NCBI GenBank assembly: GCA_900550135.1
Contig: URQO01000011.1
Coordinates: 1-43,869, forward strand
Direction of reading: 5' to 3'
Source of the DNA: an uncultured Eubacterium sp.
GTDB lineage: Bacteria > Bacillota > Clostridia > Lachnospirales > Lachnospiraceae
DNA length: 43,869 nt
Shown: positions 25,656 through 34,700 of the stretch, in pieces
Layout of the letters: the number at the start of each line of letters is the position of its first letter
Position numbering within the stretch: the stretch's first letter is position 1
Translations under genes and position numbers: made by a program
Notes under the pieces: generated by a model
Databases searched by the model: none
What the model saw: only the letters and a program-made list of their open reading frames with translations
Told to the model about the DNA's origin: nothing

Positions 25656-27851
25656 ATGTACTATTCGGATAAACCAATTACAACAAGTAATGAAGACTCT
25701 TTAAATCGTGAATATTTTGCAAAACTAATTGCAAAGGCAATATTAAATGTACCAAACAAAGATACATTTACAATTGGGTTGTATGGAAAATGGGGAAATG
25801 GTAAGACTTCTATTGTCAATATGATGCTGGAAGAGATTGAAAAAATTCAAAAAGAGCAAGAAAGTTTGCTAATTATACATTTTGAACCATGGAATTTTTC
25901 GAATACAGATCAATTACTGGAACAGTTTTTTGTGCGTTTAACAAACGTGTTCCACAATTCAAAAGATGAAAAAATGAAAAAGATAGGGGATGCATTAGAA
26001 AAATATTCTGATGCGTTTGAGATAGTAAAACCGATTTCATATGTAGGAGAAATTCTTTCGTTATTGGGGGAAAATGGTACAAAGTTATTAGGAAAAAAAT
26101 TGAAAAAAGGAAATGATGAAAAAGATATATTGAAGCAGAAAGAAAATGTTATTGATTTGCTTGGTAAAGAAGAAAAAAGAGTGCTAATAGTAATTGATGA
26201 TATTGATAGATTAAGTAATGAAAAAATTCGTCAGGTTTTTCAATTGATTACTTCTGTTGCAAAATTTCCCAACACCACATATCTTTTAGTATTTGATAAA
26301 GAAATAGTTGTTAAAGCCTTAGAAAAGGTGCAAGAGGGAAGTGGCGAGGAATATCTTGAGAAGATAATTCAGATGCCCATTCAAATCCCCAATATACACA
26401 AAAATGAATTTAGACAAGTGTTATTGGGGAGATTGGATGCAATTATAAAAAGTTTTGAAGGTGTGATGCTTGAAGAAACGCATTGGGAAAATATGTTTGA
26501 AACATGCGTTGAACCAATGATAAAGAATTTGCGCGATATAAATAGGCTATGCAATGTTATTCAATTTAAATTATCAGCATTAGTGTCGGAGGTTGAGTTT
26601 TCGGATATGCTAGTGATTTCGCTTATAGAAATTGTTTATCCCTCTATTTATAAATGGATTATGGAAAATAAAGAGATTTTAACAGGGGAAAATGATTTAT
26701 CAGTGATTCTTCAAAAAAATAAATCACAGGAAGAACAATATAAATTTTATTTGTCTGAGATAAGCAAAGTCTTAGAAAAAGATAAAAAAAAATACGAACA
26801 AAAAGAATGTGAAAAAATACAAAATATTATATGTCAATTATTTCCTTATTTTGGACAGAAAGTGGGAAAGATAACGGAAATGTACAATTTAGATTTATTG
26901 AGAAAAAATAATCGTATTTCTCATCCTGAAAAGTTTGAGCGTTATTTTAATTTGAACATTGAATATATTGGAGTGAGAACAGCAGAAATAGTTTATGCTA
27001 TTCAAAGAATGACTAAGGAAGAATTGATTTCTTTTATATTGAGATTAGATAAAAATAAATTGAGTTACGAGTTTCTTCAGGAAATTAAAGCATCAATACA
27101 AACTATAGAATCAGATAGAGCCAAGATAATTATTGATGCATTATTCGAATGTGTGAGTGATTTGGATATGGTAACAAACAAAAGCCTTTTGGCTGTGTCA
27201 TCTAGTAGTTATGCAATACATTTAGTGTTACCATTATTTGAGAAAATTGATAAAGAAAAAAGATTAGCATTTTGGAAAAAGAAAATATATGGAGCAAATT
27301 TAAAATCATTACCAACTATTGCACAAGTAATCAATATGCTGGAACTTGGATATGGACGACTTATAGCAAATGGCGAAGAAAAAGATTATAAAAAAGTAAT
27401 ATCGTTGAATGAACTTTTGGTTCTAGAAAAAGAGTTTTCTAAAAAAACTAAAAATCTACTTGATAAGTATAGCATTTTTGATTTTGCTGACTATAGAATG
27501 ATTATGTATCTTATGGAGAATTTTGAACCGGGGTATATAGAAGGATATATGAATTTGGAATTACAAAGTGATATCAATGTTTTAAAATATCTTAAAAGTA
27601 CAATTTATACATGGACCGGGAATGGTGTACGTTATGAAATTTCTAATGAATATGAGAGACATTTAACAAAAGAACGTATAGTAGAAGCAATTAGAAAAGA
27701 ATGCGATACAAAGGAAATATTCGATTTACCACAAGATAATCAAAGATTATGTGCAGCCTTTTATTTGAAGCAAAAAGGAGTTGTTGATGATGAAGGACAG
27801 GTTGTACAAAAAGATGCAGATGATCTACTGGAGAAGTGGAAAGAAAAATAG
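25656..27851 (+). CDS. KAP-family P-loop NTPase
   Basis: This 731-residue protein starts YYSDKPI...DSLNREYFAKLIAKAIL, the usual KAP N-terminus. Walker A is GKWGNGKTS at about 44-52 and Walker B is LIVIDDIDRL near 180, followed by the IRQVFQLI helix and a long helical C-terminal half. No membrane helices are inserted in the NTPase domain, unlike many family members. KAP NTPases are known from phage-defence and plasmid-linked loci, but the molecular role is mostly unknown. ATG 25656 has GGAGGT close upstream (3-base spacing), while the longer ATG 25611 has none. It is the last gene of the island before pyrE. Confidence 0.85.
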   Translation: MYYSDKPITTSNEDSLNREYFAKLIAKAILNVPNKDTFTIGLYGKWGNGKTSIVNMMLEEIEKIQKEQESLLIIHFEPWNFSNTDQLLEQFFVRLTNVFHNSKDEKMKKIGDALEKYSDAFEIVKPISYVGEILSLLGENGTKLLGKKLKKGNDEKDILKQKENVIDLLGKEEKRVLIVIDDIDRLSNEKIRQVFQLITSVAKFPNTTYLLVFDKEIVVKALEKVQEGSGEEYLEKIIQMPIQIPNIHKNEFRQVLLGRLDAIIKSFEGVMLEETHWENMFETCVEPMIKNLRDINRLCNVIQFKLSALVSEVEFSDMLVISLIEIVYPSIYKWIMENKEILTGENDLSVILQKNKSQEEQYKFYLSEISKVLEKDKKKYEQKECEKIQNIICQLFPYFGQKVGKITEMYNLDLLRKNNRISHPEKFERYFNLNIEYIGVRTAEIVYAIQRMTKEELISFILRLDKNKLSYEFLQEIKASIQTIESDRAKIIIDALFECVSDLDMVTNKSLLAVSSSSYAIHLVLPLFEKIDKEKRLAFWKKKIYGANLKSLPTIAQVINMLELGYGRLIANGEEKDYKKVISLNELLVLEKEFSKKTKNLLDKYSIFDFADYRMIMYLMENFEPGYIEGYMNLELQSDINVLKYLKSTIYTWTGNGVRYEISNEYERHLTKERIVEAIRKECDTKEIFDLPQDNQRLCAAFYLKQKGVVDDEGQVVQKDADDLLEKWKEK

Positions 27852-27904
27852 TTTCCATATAATTATAGTATATGTTGAGTAAGGTATTATAATAATGTAT
27901 ATAT

Positions 27905-27941
27905 AAGGCTGCTAGACGGAAAAATGTCTGGTAGCCTTTTC
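27905..27941 (+). terminator. Intrinsic terminator after the KAP gene
   Basis: AAGGCTGCTAGAC pairs with GTCTGGTAGCCTT around a short A-rich loop and ends in TTTT. It closes the accessory island on its right side. Confidence 0.75.
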
Positions 27942-28383
27942 ATATTAAAATATTATTTGAATTTCTTGATTAAATCTCCGATGATTAGCTTTTGACTTAA
28001 AGTTAACTAAATCTATTTGTTAAATAATCCTTGTTGATTAACATTCAACTGAACAGAAGAATATTCAGCGTTAAAGAACAAAAATCGAGAAATATCAAAA
28101 GTGTTGCAGATAGTTTCTAATGTGGGAATGGACAAGTGTATGCCCAGGGCGTATGTATAAATATGTTGCGGCATATAAAAGATAAGAGTCAAAAACGTTA
28201 AAAGGTTATAAAGTGTAAATATATATTTTTTAACAGATTGTGAAAATTCTTTATTCGTGGTAAGATAAAGAGGATATTTAACGGTTACAAAAAAAGTGAC
28301 AAATAAATATAATACGAAAGTTACTAAGAGAAAAAAGAAAATTAAAAAAAGGCTTCAATGCCCGAATAAAAAGGAGATTAAAA
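27942..28383 (+). promoter_or_regulatory. Gap before pyrE with a candidate promoter
   Basis: This 442-base AT-rich stretch has no credible gene. The best promoter candidate is TTGTGA (28238-28243), 17 bases, then TAAGAT (28261-28266), giving a leader of about 110 bases. A small GGC-TTCAAT-GCC hairpin lies just before the AAGGAG ribosome site of pyrE. Since pyrE is cut off from the other pyr genes by terminators, it needs its own promoter. Confidence 0.35.
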
Positions 28384-29064
28384 ATGGAAGCATACAAGCA
28401 GGAATTTATAGAATTTATGGTAGAAAGCGATGTATTAAAATTTGGAGAGTTTACACTTAAAAGTGGTAGAAAGTCTCCATTTTTCATGAATGCAGGAGCT
28501 TATGTTACAGGTTCACAGTTACACAGATTAGGTCAGTATTATGCAAAGGCTATACATGACAAATATGGTGATGATTTTGACGTACTGTTCGGACCTGCAT
28601 ACAAGGGTATTCCTCTTGCTGTTGTTACAGCTATTGCTTTTAATGAATTATATGGAAAAGAAATCCGTTATTGTTCAGATAGAAAAGAAGAAAAAGACCA
28701 CGGAGCAGACAAGGGTAGTTTCCTTGGAAGCAATTTAAAAGATGGTGATAGAGTAGTGATGATTGAAGATGTTACAACATCAGGCAAATCAATGGAAGAA
28801 ACTGTACCAAAGGTAAAAGGTGCAGCAGATGTTACTATTGTAGGTCTTATGGTTTCACTTGACAGAATGGAAGTTGGAAAAGGTGGAGAAAAATGTGCTC
28901 TTGATGAAGTAAAGGACCTTTATGGATTTGAGACAAATGCAATTGTTACAATGGCAGACGTTGTAGAACATTTATACAATAGAGAGTGCAACGGAAAGGT
29001 TGTTATTGATGATGAATTAAAATCAGCAATTGACAAATACTATGAACAGTATGGCGCAAAATAA
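28384..29064 (+). CDS. pyrE: Orotate phosphoribosyltransferase
   Basis: The enzyme joins orotate and PRPP to give OMP, the step between PyrD and PyrF. The 226-residue length is usual for the clostridial form. The N-terminal FGEFTLKSGRKSPFFMNAG and the PRPP-binding VVMIEDVTTSGKSMEET motif are both clear, with the active-loop segment RKEEKDHGADKGSFLG between. AAGGAG lies before the ATG. In many relatives it follows pyrD directly; here the RHS island lies between, so it is expressed separately. Confidence 0.95.
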   Translation: MEAYKQEFIEFMVESDVLKFGEFTLKSGRKSPFFMNAGAYVTGSQLHRLGQYYAKAIHDKYGDDFDVLFGPAYKGIPLAVVTAIAFNELYGKEIRYCSDRKEEKDHGADKGSFLGSNLKDGDRVVMIEDVTTSGKSMEETVPKVKGAADVTIVGLMVSLDRMEVGKGGEKCALDEVKDLYGFETNAIVTMADVVEHLYNRECNGKVVIDDELKSAIDKYYEQYGAK

Positions 29065-29082
29065 AAAGTTTGGAGAATTAAA

Positions 29083-29538
29083 GTGACAAAGACAACTAGA
29101 AAGGTGCGTATCTTCGGTAGAGTATTTTTCGTTATCTATATGGTGTTGGCACTTTATTTTATGTTCTTCTCAGAAACGTTGGACAGAACTATGATTAGCG
29201 ACCAATACCGTTACAATCTTACATTATTCAAAGAAATAAAAAGATTTTGGAATATGCGATACACCTACGGATGGAATGTGACCATTGTAAATTTACTTGG
29301 TAATGTAGTTTGCTTTATGCCTTTTGGATTTTTATTGCCTACTATTTCAAAGAAGAAGGCTTTAAAAAATATATTTAGCGTAACATTTCTTGCCATGATA
29401 TTTAGTGTTTTTATAGAATCTGCACAGCTTATAACAAAAGTTGGAGCATTTGATGTGGATGACATATTTTTAAATACATTAGGTGGTGCGCTAGGATACA
29501 TTGCTATGAAATTCACAAAACTCCGAAAGCATATATAA
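29083..29538 (+). CDS. VanZ-like membrane protein
   Basis: This 151-residue protein has about four membrane helices and the VanZ family core NLLGNVVCFMPFGFLLP followed by FIESAQL and DVDDIFLNTLGGALGY. VanZ of enterococci confers low-level teicoplanin resistance, but most chromosomal homologues have no proven role, so no resistance should be inferred. It starts with GTG at 29083 behind TTTGGAGAA, 18 bases after pyrE, and is probably co-transcribed with it. Confidence 0.85.
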   Translation: MTKTTRKVRIFGRVFFVIYMVLALYFMFFSETLDRTMISDQYRYNLTLFKEIKRFWNMRYTYGWNVTIVNLLGNVVCFMPFGFLLPTISKKKALKNIFSVTFLAMIFSVFIESAQLITKVGAFDVDDIFLNTLGGALGYIAMKFTKLRKHI

Positions 29539-29579
29539 AATCATTATCATAATACTTAAAAAGAAAAAAGAGTGAGCAT

Positions 29580-29942
29580 ATGAATTTAAAGTTTTGGGAT
29601 AAAAAGAAAAAAATAAAATTAGATGAAAAAGAAGATAAACCTGCAAAACATATTCCACTGCGAAAGTATTCAAAAGGTGGAAAAACATCTTCACTGATGG
29701 CACTTATAAGCCTGATATTAATCATTGTAGCCGTGGTGATTGCAGCTGTAATGCGTGGAAAGGCAGGCATATATGTAGGTCTTATGGTATTTGTTTCACT
29801 GATTATATCAGCCATAGGATTTGCCATTGGACTAAAAAGTTTCAATGAAGAAAACAGGTTTATGCGATATACATACATAGGAACTATTTCTAATACAGTG
29901 ATATGGCTGTTTATTTTAGGAATATACTTAGTATTTGTATAA
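29580..29942 (+). CDS. Small membrane protein, DUF6142-like
   Basis: This 120-residue protein has a charged N-terminus (WDKKKKIKLDEKED) with a KHIPLRKYSKGG segment, followed by three membrane helices. It resembles a small conserved family common in Lachnospiraceae (DUF6142), recalled from general pattern. The role is unknown. It precedes the M29-like peptidase by 11 bases and is likely in one operon with it. Confidence 0.65.
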   Translation: MNLKFWDKKKKIKLDEKEDKPAKHIPLRKYSKGGKTSSLMALISLILIIVAVVIAAVMRGKAGIYVGLMVFVSLIISAIGFAIGLKSFNEENRFMRYTYIGTISNTVIWLFILGIYLVFV

Positions 29943-29953
29943 AGAGGTATTAG

Positions 29954-31960
29954 ATGAATATTTTAGACGAACGCTATTTGATAGCAATTGACAGAACAAA
30001 AGAAATTATAAATGAAAATACTGTAGACGAGCCTTTTAAAACTTATTTTAAAAATGTAGCAGAATTTATTTTACAGCTTGATTCATTAAAAAATAAAGTA
30101 GAAAACAATCAGTTGGACGAATATTCTATGGAACAATTGGAGCAGTTAAATGATCAATTGTACAGTGATGTCTATAAAGAAAATTATGACCACAGTTTTG
30201 CCAATCCTACTTTTGCAGTAAAAACACTGGGACAGGATTTTGGACAGGTGCTTTGCTACATTTACAAAAAGGTAAGGGATTTGATTGGCAATATATATAG
30301 AAGAGAAACAGAAATAACAACATTAAGAATTGAGTTGTTTTTGGAGATATATTACTATTTCGAAAATAAGGAGGAGTTGGCACCGGACAACATAAAAGAG
30401 ACTATATACTTATTTGAAAGGGACAACTCAGAGATATTTTCTGACAATATGGTAGACTGGAGAGTCAATCCGGACAGAACCTTTGCTACAGATATTGTTA
30501 TGGATAGCGACTTAACAGATTTAAGATATTTATATAGATATGGGGAGCATGTTGGTTACAATGAAACAGCCATGGCTACTTATTTGAACAGCCTGCCACA
30601 GGAAGAAATAGACAAGCTTGCTTATGTGTATACCAATGGGTATCAGGTTGGATTTATTCAGACAGGCAAGGATTTGTCCATAAAGGATACTGTGGACATC
30701 CGTTACAATATTGGATTTGAACGTATTATAAGAGCTGCAATCAAAAACTTTAATCAAATGGGATTAAAGCCTGTTATTTATCCTTTAGGATATGCAAGCA
30801 CCATGTACAACAAGCAGTACTGGTATGACCACAAGCATGATGAGGCATTGTATTTAGACAAAGCTTTTGTAAAGCGAAAGCTTGAAGTAGTCAGACAGGC
30901 ATACGAAAAAAGAAAAGATTTGGCAGCACAGATGGCAGGTCCGGCCGTTATTGAAATATTTGGTGAAAATCCATTTGAGCCTGAAAATAAAAAAGAGGCA
31001 TATAGCCTAAGCGAAGAACAACAGAAATTAAATGCATCATACATGACAGAGTATCAGAATCTTGTTCAGGATTATATAAAGGGAGATGAGCGCAGTTTCA
31101 CTATTATAGCTTTCCCAATTCCTGAGTTTGGTGACAACTTTGAAGAAATGTTTCAGGCTACTGTAAAGATAAATACTTTAGATGCTGAAGTGTACAAGAA
31201 GGTTCAGCAGACTATTATAGATACCTTGGATAAGGCAGATGTAGTTCGTGTAGTTGGAAAAGGTAAAAACAAAACATACATGACTGTAAAAATGCATCAG
31301 TTAGAAAATCCTGAAAAGGAAACTAATTTTGAAAACTGTCTTGCTGATGTAAACATACCGCTAGGTGAAGTGTTTACATCACCTGCATTAACAGGTACAA
31401 ATGGTTTACTACATGTTAGTGAAGTTTATCTTGGTGAACTAAAATACAAGGATTTGGAAATTCAGTTTACAGATGGAAAAATTTCTGATTATACATGTAA
31501 GAATTTTGATACCGAAGAAGAAAATAAAAAATATATTAAAGAAAATGTTTTACACAATCATGAAACTCTTCCAATTGGAGAGTTTGCCATTGGCACAAAC
31601 ACAACAGCTTATGTTATTGCCAATGAGTTTGATGTGGTGTACAAACTTCCTATATTAATAGTAGAAAAGATGGGACCTCATTTTGCAGTAGGTGATACAT
31701 GCTACAGCTTTGAAGAGGATGTAAAAGTTTACAATCCTGATGGAAAGGAAATTGTAGCAAAGGAAAATGAAGTTTCAGCTCTTAGAAAAACAGATATTAA
31801 GAAGGCATATTTCGGTTGTCATACGGATATTACCATTCCATATGACGAACTGGGAGAGATTGTAGCTGTAACAAAAGAAGGACAGGAAACTACAATTATT
31901 AAAGACGGCAGATTTGTTTTAGAGGGATGTCAGTTGTTAAATGAACCCTTTGAAAAATAA
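29954..31960 (+). CDS. M29-like metallo-aminopeptidase
   Basis: The last ~400 residues of this 668-residue protein carry the marks of peptidase family M29: NIPLGEVFTSPALTGTNG near 470, LPIGEFAIGTNT near 540, MGPHFAVGDT near 575 and the closing CHTDI near 622, which correspond to the metal-binding Glu, His and His-x-Asp residues of the family. The N-terminal ~250 residues are an extra helical extension, so the protein is much longer than the ~410-residue classical AmpS/AmpT enzymes. This suggests a lineage-specific cytosolic aminopeptidase. There is no signal peptide. AAAGAGG precedes the ATG. Confidence 0.75.
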   Translation: MNILDERYLIAIDRTKEIINENTVDEPFKTYFKNVAEFILQLDSLKNKVENNQLDEYSMEQLEQLNDQLYSDVYKENYDHSFANPTFAVKTLGQDFGQVLCYIYKKVRDLIGNIYRRETEITTLRIELFLEIYYYFENKEELAPDNIKETIYLFERDNSEIFSDNMVDWRVNPDRTFATDIVMDSDLTDLRYLYRYGEHVGYNETAMATYLNSLPQEEIDKLAYVYTNGYQVGFIQTGKDLSIKDTVDIRYNIGFERIIRAAIKNFNQMGLKPVIYPLGYASTMYNKQYWYDHKHDEALYLDKAFVKRKLEVVRQAYEKRKDLAAQMAGPAVIEIFGENPFEPENKKEAYSLSEEQQKLNASYMTEYQNLVQDYIKGDERSFTIIAFPIPEFGDNFEEMFQATVKINTLDAEVYKKVQQTIIDTLDKADVVRVVGKGKNKTYMTVKMHQLENPEKETNFENCLADVNIPLGEVFTSPALTGTNGLLHVSEVYLGELKYKDLEIQFTDGKISDYTCKNFDTEEENKKYIKENVLHNHETLPIGEFAIGTNTTAYVIANEFDVVYKLPILIVEKMGPHFAVGDTCYSFEEDVKVYNPDGKEIVAKENEVSALRKTDIKKAYFGCHTDITIPYDELGEIVAVTKEGQETTIIKDGRFVLEGCQLLNEPFEK

Positions 31961-32062
31961 ACCACTATATTGTCTTTTATAAAGACTGGTTTTATGTTAA
32001 AATAAAGATTGATTTTTTTCGACATAGAAAAAATACATTAAAATGAGAAAAAGGAGAGCAAA

Positions 32063-32563
32063 ATGGCAAAAGTTGGTATTGTAATGGGCAGTGATTCAGA
32101 TATGCCTATCATGAGTAAAGCAGCAGACATGTTGGAAAAGTTTGGTATCGAGTATGAGATGACTATTATTTCAGCTCATAGAGAACCGGATATTTTCTTT
32201 GAATGGGCAAAAACAGCAGAGGAAAGAGATATTAAAGTTATTATAGCAGGAGCCGGAAAGGCAGCTCATTTACCTGGTATGTGCGCAGCATTGTTTAAGA
32301 TGCCTGTTATTGGTATTCCTATGAAGACATCAGATTTAGGCGGTGTAGATTCACTTTATTCAATAGTACAGATGCCATCAGGTGTACCTGTTGCAACAGT
32401 TGCAATAAACGGAGGACAAAATGCCGGTATTCTTGCAGCACAGATACTTGCAACATCAGATGATGCTCTTTTAGAAAAAATAAAAGATTATGCAAATGAC
32501 ATGAAAGACGAAGTAGTTGCAAAAGATGCAAAATTAAAAGAAGTAGGTTATAAAGCATACTAA
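32063..32563 (+). CDS. purE: N5-carboxyaminoimidazole ribonucleotide mutase
   Basis: PurE rearranges N5-CAIR to CAIR in IMP synthesis. The 166-residue length and the motifs MGSDSDMPIM (residues 8-17), SAHREPD near 43, and GAGKAAHLPGM near 73 identify it as a class I-type bacterial enzyme. AAGGAGAG lies 6 bases before the ATG. It heads a same-strand purine cluster purE-purM-purN-purD; purK is not in the window. A Spo0A-box-like TTCGACA occurs at 32018-32024 in the upstream gap. Confidence 0.95.
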   Translation: MAKVGIVMGSDSDMPIMSKAADMLEKFGIEYEMTIISAHREPDIFFEWAKTAEERDIKVIIAGAGKAAHLPGMCAALFKMPVIGIPMKTSDLGGVDSLYSIVQMPSGVPVATVAINGGQNAGILAAQILATSDDALLEKIKDYANDMKDEVVAKDAKLKEVGYKAY

Positions 32564-32701
32564 GGTTATGGCCTTAATAAAATTTTTGGATACAATTTAA
32601 ATTAGGAGAATAGGGGATTAAAGCTCCAATTCTGATTGTTTATAGAATATTATATAAACAACATTATTATTTTAAATCAACATTTAGGAGGAAGGAATAA
32701 A

Positions 32702-33727
32702 ATGGATTACAAGAAGGCAGGCGTAGATATTGAAGCAGGTTACAAATCAGTAGAATTAATAAAGGGTTCTATCAAAGAGACAGTAAGACCTGAAGTTTTA
32801 GGTGGAATCGGTGGTTTCGCCGGAGCATTTGACATGAGTGCTTTCAAAAATATGGAAGAACCAATACTTGTTTCAGGTACAGATGGTGTAGGTACAAAGA
32901 TTAAGCTTGCTTTTGTTTTAGATAAGCATGACACAATTGGTATTGACTGCGTTGCAATGTGTGTAAATGATATTGTATGTGGTGGTGGAGAACCATTATT
33001 TTTCTTAGATTACATTGCATGTGGAAAGAACTATCCTGAAAAGATTGCACAGATTGTAAAAGGTGTAGCAGAAGGATGTAAGCAGTCTGGATGTGCCTTA
33101 ATCGGTGGAGAAACAGCAGAACATCCGGGACTTATGCCTGAGGATGATTATGATTTGGCTGGATTTGCAGTTGGTGTAGTTGATAAAAAGGACCTTGTTA
33201 CTGGAGAGGATATCAAGCCAGGAGACAAACTTATTGGTATTGCATCATCAGGTGTTCACAGCAATGGTTTCTCATTGGTTAGAAAAGTATTCGATATGAC
33301 AGAAGAATCACTTAATACATATTACGATGAACTTGGCACAACACTTGGAGAAGCATTACTTGCTCCAACAATCATATATGTAAAGGCTCTTAACTCAATT
33401 AAAGATGCCGGAGTTAAAATTCATGGATGCAGCCATATTACAGGCGGCGGTTTCTATGAAAATATCCCAAGAATGCTTCACGACGGAGTAAAGGCAGTTG
33501 TAAAGAAAGATTCATATGACGTACCACCAATTTTCAAATTACTTCAGAAGACTGGTGACATTGCAGAAGAAATGATGTACAACACATACAACATGGGTAT
33601 TGGAATGTTACTTGCAGTAGATGAAAATGACGTTGATGCTACAATGAAGGCAATTGAAGCAGCAGGAGAAAAATGCTTCGTAGTAGGTGATGTGGTTGAA
33701 GGCGAAAAGGGTGTTGAATTAGTTTAA
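32702..33727 (+). CDS. purM: Phosphoribosylformylglycinamidine cyclo-ligase (AIR synthetase)
   Basis: PurM closes the imidazole ring of FGAM using ATP. The 341-residue protein begins MDYKKAGVDIEAG, with the conserved SGTDGVGTKIKLA near residue 60, DIVCGGGEPLFFLDYIACG, GGETAEHPGLM and HITGGGFYENIPR. ATG 32702 follows a strong AGGAGG; a longer in-frame start at 32636 is rejected because it would place that site within the gene. It is followed 27 bases later by purN. Confidence 0.95.
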   Translation: MDYKKAGVDIEAGYKSVELIKGSIKETVRPEVLGGIGGFAGAFDMSAFKNMEEPILVSGTDGVGTKIKLAFVLDKHDTIGIDCVAMCVNDIVCGGGEPLFFLDYIACGKNYPEKIAQIVKGVAEGCKQSGCALIGGETAEHPGLMPEDDYDLAGFAVGVVDKKDLVTGEDIKPGDKLIGIASSGVHSNGFSLVRKVFDMTEESLNTYYDELGTTLGEALLAPTIIYVKALNSIKDAGVKIHGCSHITGGGFYENIPRMLHDGVKAVVKKDSYDVPPIFKLLQKTGDIAEEMMYNTYNMGIGMLLAVDENDVDATMKAIEAAGEKCFVVGDVVEGEKGVELV

Positions 33728-33754
33728 AACAGCATTTAATCAAAAGAGGTTATT

Positions 33755-34348
33755 ATGATTAGAGTAGGAGTTTTGGTATCAGGTGGTGGAACAAATCTTC
33801 AGGCCATTATTGATGCCGTACATAATAAGACAATTACAAATGCAACATTAGAAGTGGTAATCAGTAACAAAAAAGACGCATATGCCCTTACAAGAGCAAA
33901 AGACAATAACATTGCTGCAGAGTGTGTATGTATAAAAGATTACGAAACAAGAGATGAATTTAACAAAGCATTAATTGACAAAATTGATTCATACAACTTG
34001 GACTTAATCGTACTTGCAGGATTTTTGGTAGTATTACCACCTGAACTTATTGCAAAATATAGAAATAAAATAATAAACATTCATCCATCACTGATTCCAT
34101 CATTTTGTGGAAATGGTTTTTATGGATTACATGTACATGAAAAAGCTTTAGAACGTGGCGTAAAAGTCACAGGAGCTACAGTACATTTTGTAGATGAAGG
34201 CACTGACACAGGGCCAATCATTTACCAGAAGGCAGTTGAGGTTTTACCGGACGACACACCTGAAACGTTGCAGAAACGTGTTATGGAACAGGCAGAGTGG
34301 AAAATACTTCCACAAGCCATCAACGCCATTGCAAACAACTTATTATAA
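33755..34348 (+). CDS. purN: Phosphoribosylglycinamide formyltransferase
   Basis: This is the 10-formyl-THF-dependent GAR transformylase. The 197-residue protein shows VLVSGGGTNLQAIIDA at the N-terminus, the catalytic NIHPSLIPSF block with the conserved His, and VTGATVHFVDEGTDTGPII. AAGAGG lies before the ATG. Two structured repeat elements occupy the 384-base gap between it and purD. Confidence 0.95.
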   Translation: MIRVGVLVSGGGTNLQAIIDAVHNKTITNATLEVVISNKKDAYALTRAKDNNIAAECVCIKDYETRDEFNKALIDKIDSYNLDLIVLAGFLVVLPPELIAKYRNKIINIHPSLIPSFCGNGFYGLHVHEKALERGVKVTGATVHFVDEGTDTGPIIYQKAVEVLPDDTPETLQKRVMEQAEWKILPQAINAIANNLL

Positions 34349-34375
34349 ACACAAATATAGTACAATTTTAGGTTC

Positions 34376-34512
34376 GCATTTATCCAAAAACATATTTCGA
34401 AAGCACGCTCCCGCTGCTTCCGGCTCGTAGCGGTTCTATCAAGCTGGCGTTGCCACCTTAATGAACCGACGGCCTCCAAGCACTTTCTACAATATAGTTT
34501 TTTGATAAATGC
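34376..34512 (-). repeat. Structured palindromic element, copy 2 (inverted orientation)
   Basis: The 90-nt core (34398-34487) reads on the minus strand and matches copies 1 and 3. The apical stem is TGGC-AAC-GCCA where the others have CAGC-GTA/GAA-GCTG, and an inner stem is GGC/GCC where the others have CGC/GCG, so both sides changed together. The flanks 34376-34396 and 34491-34512 form their own inverted repeat (GCATTTATC...GATAAATGC) unrelated to the arms of the other copies. It lies 28 bases after the purN stop. Confidence 0.85.
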
Positions 34513-34567
34513 TAAAACTAAGACGGTACTAAATGAAATTAAATAATACTTTGCGATATTACGAAGA

Positions 34568-34700
34568 GTTTTGCAAAAAGCAGTATTAACGAAAGCACTC
34601 GAACGCCGTTGGTTCATTAAGGCAGCGAAGCTGGCTTGATAGAACCACTACGAGCGTTTGGTAGCGGGAGCGTGCTTTCGGAATACGCTTTTTGCAAAAC
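34568..34700 (+). repeat. Structured palindromic element, copy 3
   Basis: The 90-nt core (34591-34680) is in the same orientation as copy 1. Its arms GTTTTGCAAAAAGCAGTATT (34568-34587) and AATACGCTTTTTGCAAAAC (34682-34700) are complementary apart from one extra base and are specific to this site. A C-G pair next to the GGTTC/GAACC stem in copies 1 and 2 is a T-A pair here. It ends 33 bases before purD. Confidence 0.85.

Noticed and set aside
28066..28204. Single GCGTTAAAG and ACGTTAAAA motifs upstream of pyrE as LytTR sites
   Set aside because: They lack the 21-bp paired arrangement and the flanking bases shared by the two good operators.
32018..32024. Spo0A-box-like TTCGACA upstream of purE, and TCGACA upstream of clpC
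   Set aside because: Seven-base matches in AT-rich gaps are expected by chance; no further support.
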